Source: Alphaproteobacteria bacterium (GTDB lineage Bacteria > Pseudomonadota > Alphaproteobacteria > Rhodobacterales > Rhodobacteraceae). From it: a DNA stretch of 5,729 nucleotides. The notes below the pieces were generated by a model. The model was not told where the DNA came from. It saw only the letters and a program-made list of their open reading frames with translations, and did not search any database. How positions within the stretch are numbered: the stretch's first letter is position 1; every line of letters starts with the position of its first letter. The stretch is taken from NCBI GenBank assembly GCA_030428025.1, contig JAUIBJ010000267.1, forward strand, positions 1 through 5,729, read 5' to 3'. This document shows positions 5,040-5,729 of the stretch, piece after piece. The position numbers and the translations under genes were made by a program.

Positions 5040-5729
5040 GTCCGGCCCCCCAGCGACAAAACCAGCCCGGGGCGGATCACACCGCCCACCGCCGGAATCT
5101 CGCGCCCCCGGCCAAGTTGCCGGGTGAGCGCGTCATAGCGCCCGCCGGTGGCCACGGGGGGCAGATCGGGCCGCCGCTCGGCGTAGAAGCCGAAGACGAA
5201 ACCGTCATAATATTCCATTTGCGTGCGGCCGTAGCTCGCCTCGAAATCGAGCGCGGTGATATCAATGCCGGCCGCATCCAGCGCGTCGAGCCGCCGGGCC
5301 AGCCGATCGACCGAGGCGCCGATGGCGGGCAGATCGACGGCGATGTCGCGCAGCTGTTCCAGCGCGTTGTCGGAGGTTTCGCGCACCGACAGGATCGCGT
5401 CGATCAGCGCCACCTCGTTTTCGGAAAGCGGCGGGGCGGCGGCATCGGCGCGCAAGACCTTGATGCGCGCGCGGATCTCGGCCTCGCTCCTCAGCCCGAT
5501 CATCGGACCGGCCTGCGCCATCGGATCTTCTGCGGCCAGCAGCGCGGCGCGGCTTTCCGGCACCCGGGCGCGGCCGGAATAGCGCTCGATCAGCGAGCGG
5601 AAGCGTTTGGGCCGCCAGATATGCCGGCGCAGCGCCGCCTTGCGCCTCTCGGTGGTGCGCAAGCCCCCCACGGCGGCCATCAGGATGCCGATATCGCCGG
5701 TCGCCGCCCGCAGGTTCAGCGGCGCCAGC
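5036..5729 (-). CDS. hisZ: ATP phosphoribosyltransferase regulatory subunit, C-terminal part
   Basis: A histidyl-tRNA-synthetase-like protein that does not charge tRNA; it assembles with short HisG into the active, histidine-inhibited ATP phosphoribosyltransferase. The last 230 residues are visible and the N-terminus lies beyond the right edge. Landmarks are APLNLRAATGDIGILMAAVGGL near the visible start, HIWRPKRF, and the synthetase-fold block FEASYGRTQMEYYDGFVFGFYA. These are followed by ATGGRYDALTRQLG and IPAVGGVIRPGLVLSL, equivalent to the HisRS motif 3 region. It ends right after this block with no anticodon-binding domain, which separates it from HisS. The stop overlaps the hisG start (ATGA). 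In relatives hisS often lies just upstream; that cannot be seen here. Confidence 0.95.
   Translation of the reverse strand, partial: LAPLNLRAATGDIGILMAAVGGLRTTERRKAALRRHIWRPKRFRSLIERYSGRARVPESRAALLAAEDPMAQAGPMIGLRSEAEIRARIKVLRADAAAPPLSENEVALIDAILSVRETSDNALEQLRDIAVDLPAIGASVDRLARRLDALDAAGIDITALDFEASYGRTQMEYYDGFVFGFYAERRPDLPPVATGGRYDALTRQLGRGREIPAVGGVIRPGLVLSLGGRT

Overview
The window looks like ordinary chromosomal DNA from an alphaproteobacterium, most likely a Rhodobacteraceae (Rhodobacter/Roseobacter) relative. The reasons are high GC with strong third-position GC bias, a B12-dependent class II ribonucleotide reductase with the sequence style seen in that family, a DUF1489 protein, a short-form HisG overlapping HisZ, and Omp25/Omp31-like small barrels. 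I see no mobile element, tRNA, rRNA or CRISPR array, and nothing I would call a new defence or biosynthetic system. The interest lies in the intergenic DNA and in a tandem outer-membrane protein pair.

Layout, left to right. (1) 1-749, minus: the N-terminal 249 residues of NrdJ, running off the left edge. (2) 750-877: a divergent intergenic region with an AT-rich core, repeated CACTAC motifs and a cluster of GANTC (CcrM-type) sites. (3) 878-1306, plus: a complete DUF1489 protein, probably starting at TTG. (4) 1307-1554: a non-coding leader with three short hairpins. (5) 1555-2142 and 2464-3048, plus: two paralogous small beta-barrel proteins of equal barrel length, about 62% identical by eye, which also share a 12-base leader element. 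The 321-base gap between them holds a strong GC hairpin, then an AT-rich promoter-like stretch with a CtrA-like box. (6) 3054-3084: a 12-bp hairpin between convergent genes. (7) 3088-4260, minus: a complete enolase-superfamily acid-sugar dehydratase-like enzyme. (8) 4344-5039 and 5036-5729, minus: hisG overlapping the 3' part of hisZ by ATGA.

How the genes relate. HisZ and HisG together form the first enzyme of histidine biosynthesis and are translationally coupled. The dehydratase follows on the same strand after 83 bases and may be co-transcribed, but has no obvious link to histidine. NrdJ makes deoxyribonucleotides. The GANTC cluster at its promoter and the CtrA-like box before the second barrel gene hint at cell-cycle control, which is inference only. 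The two barrel proteins are probably surface structural or porin-like proteins that arose by local duplication.
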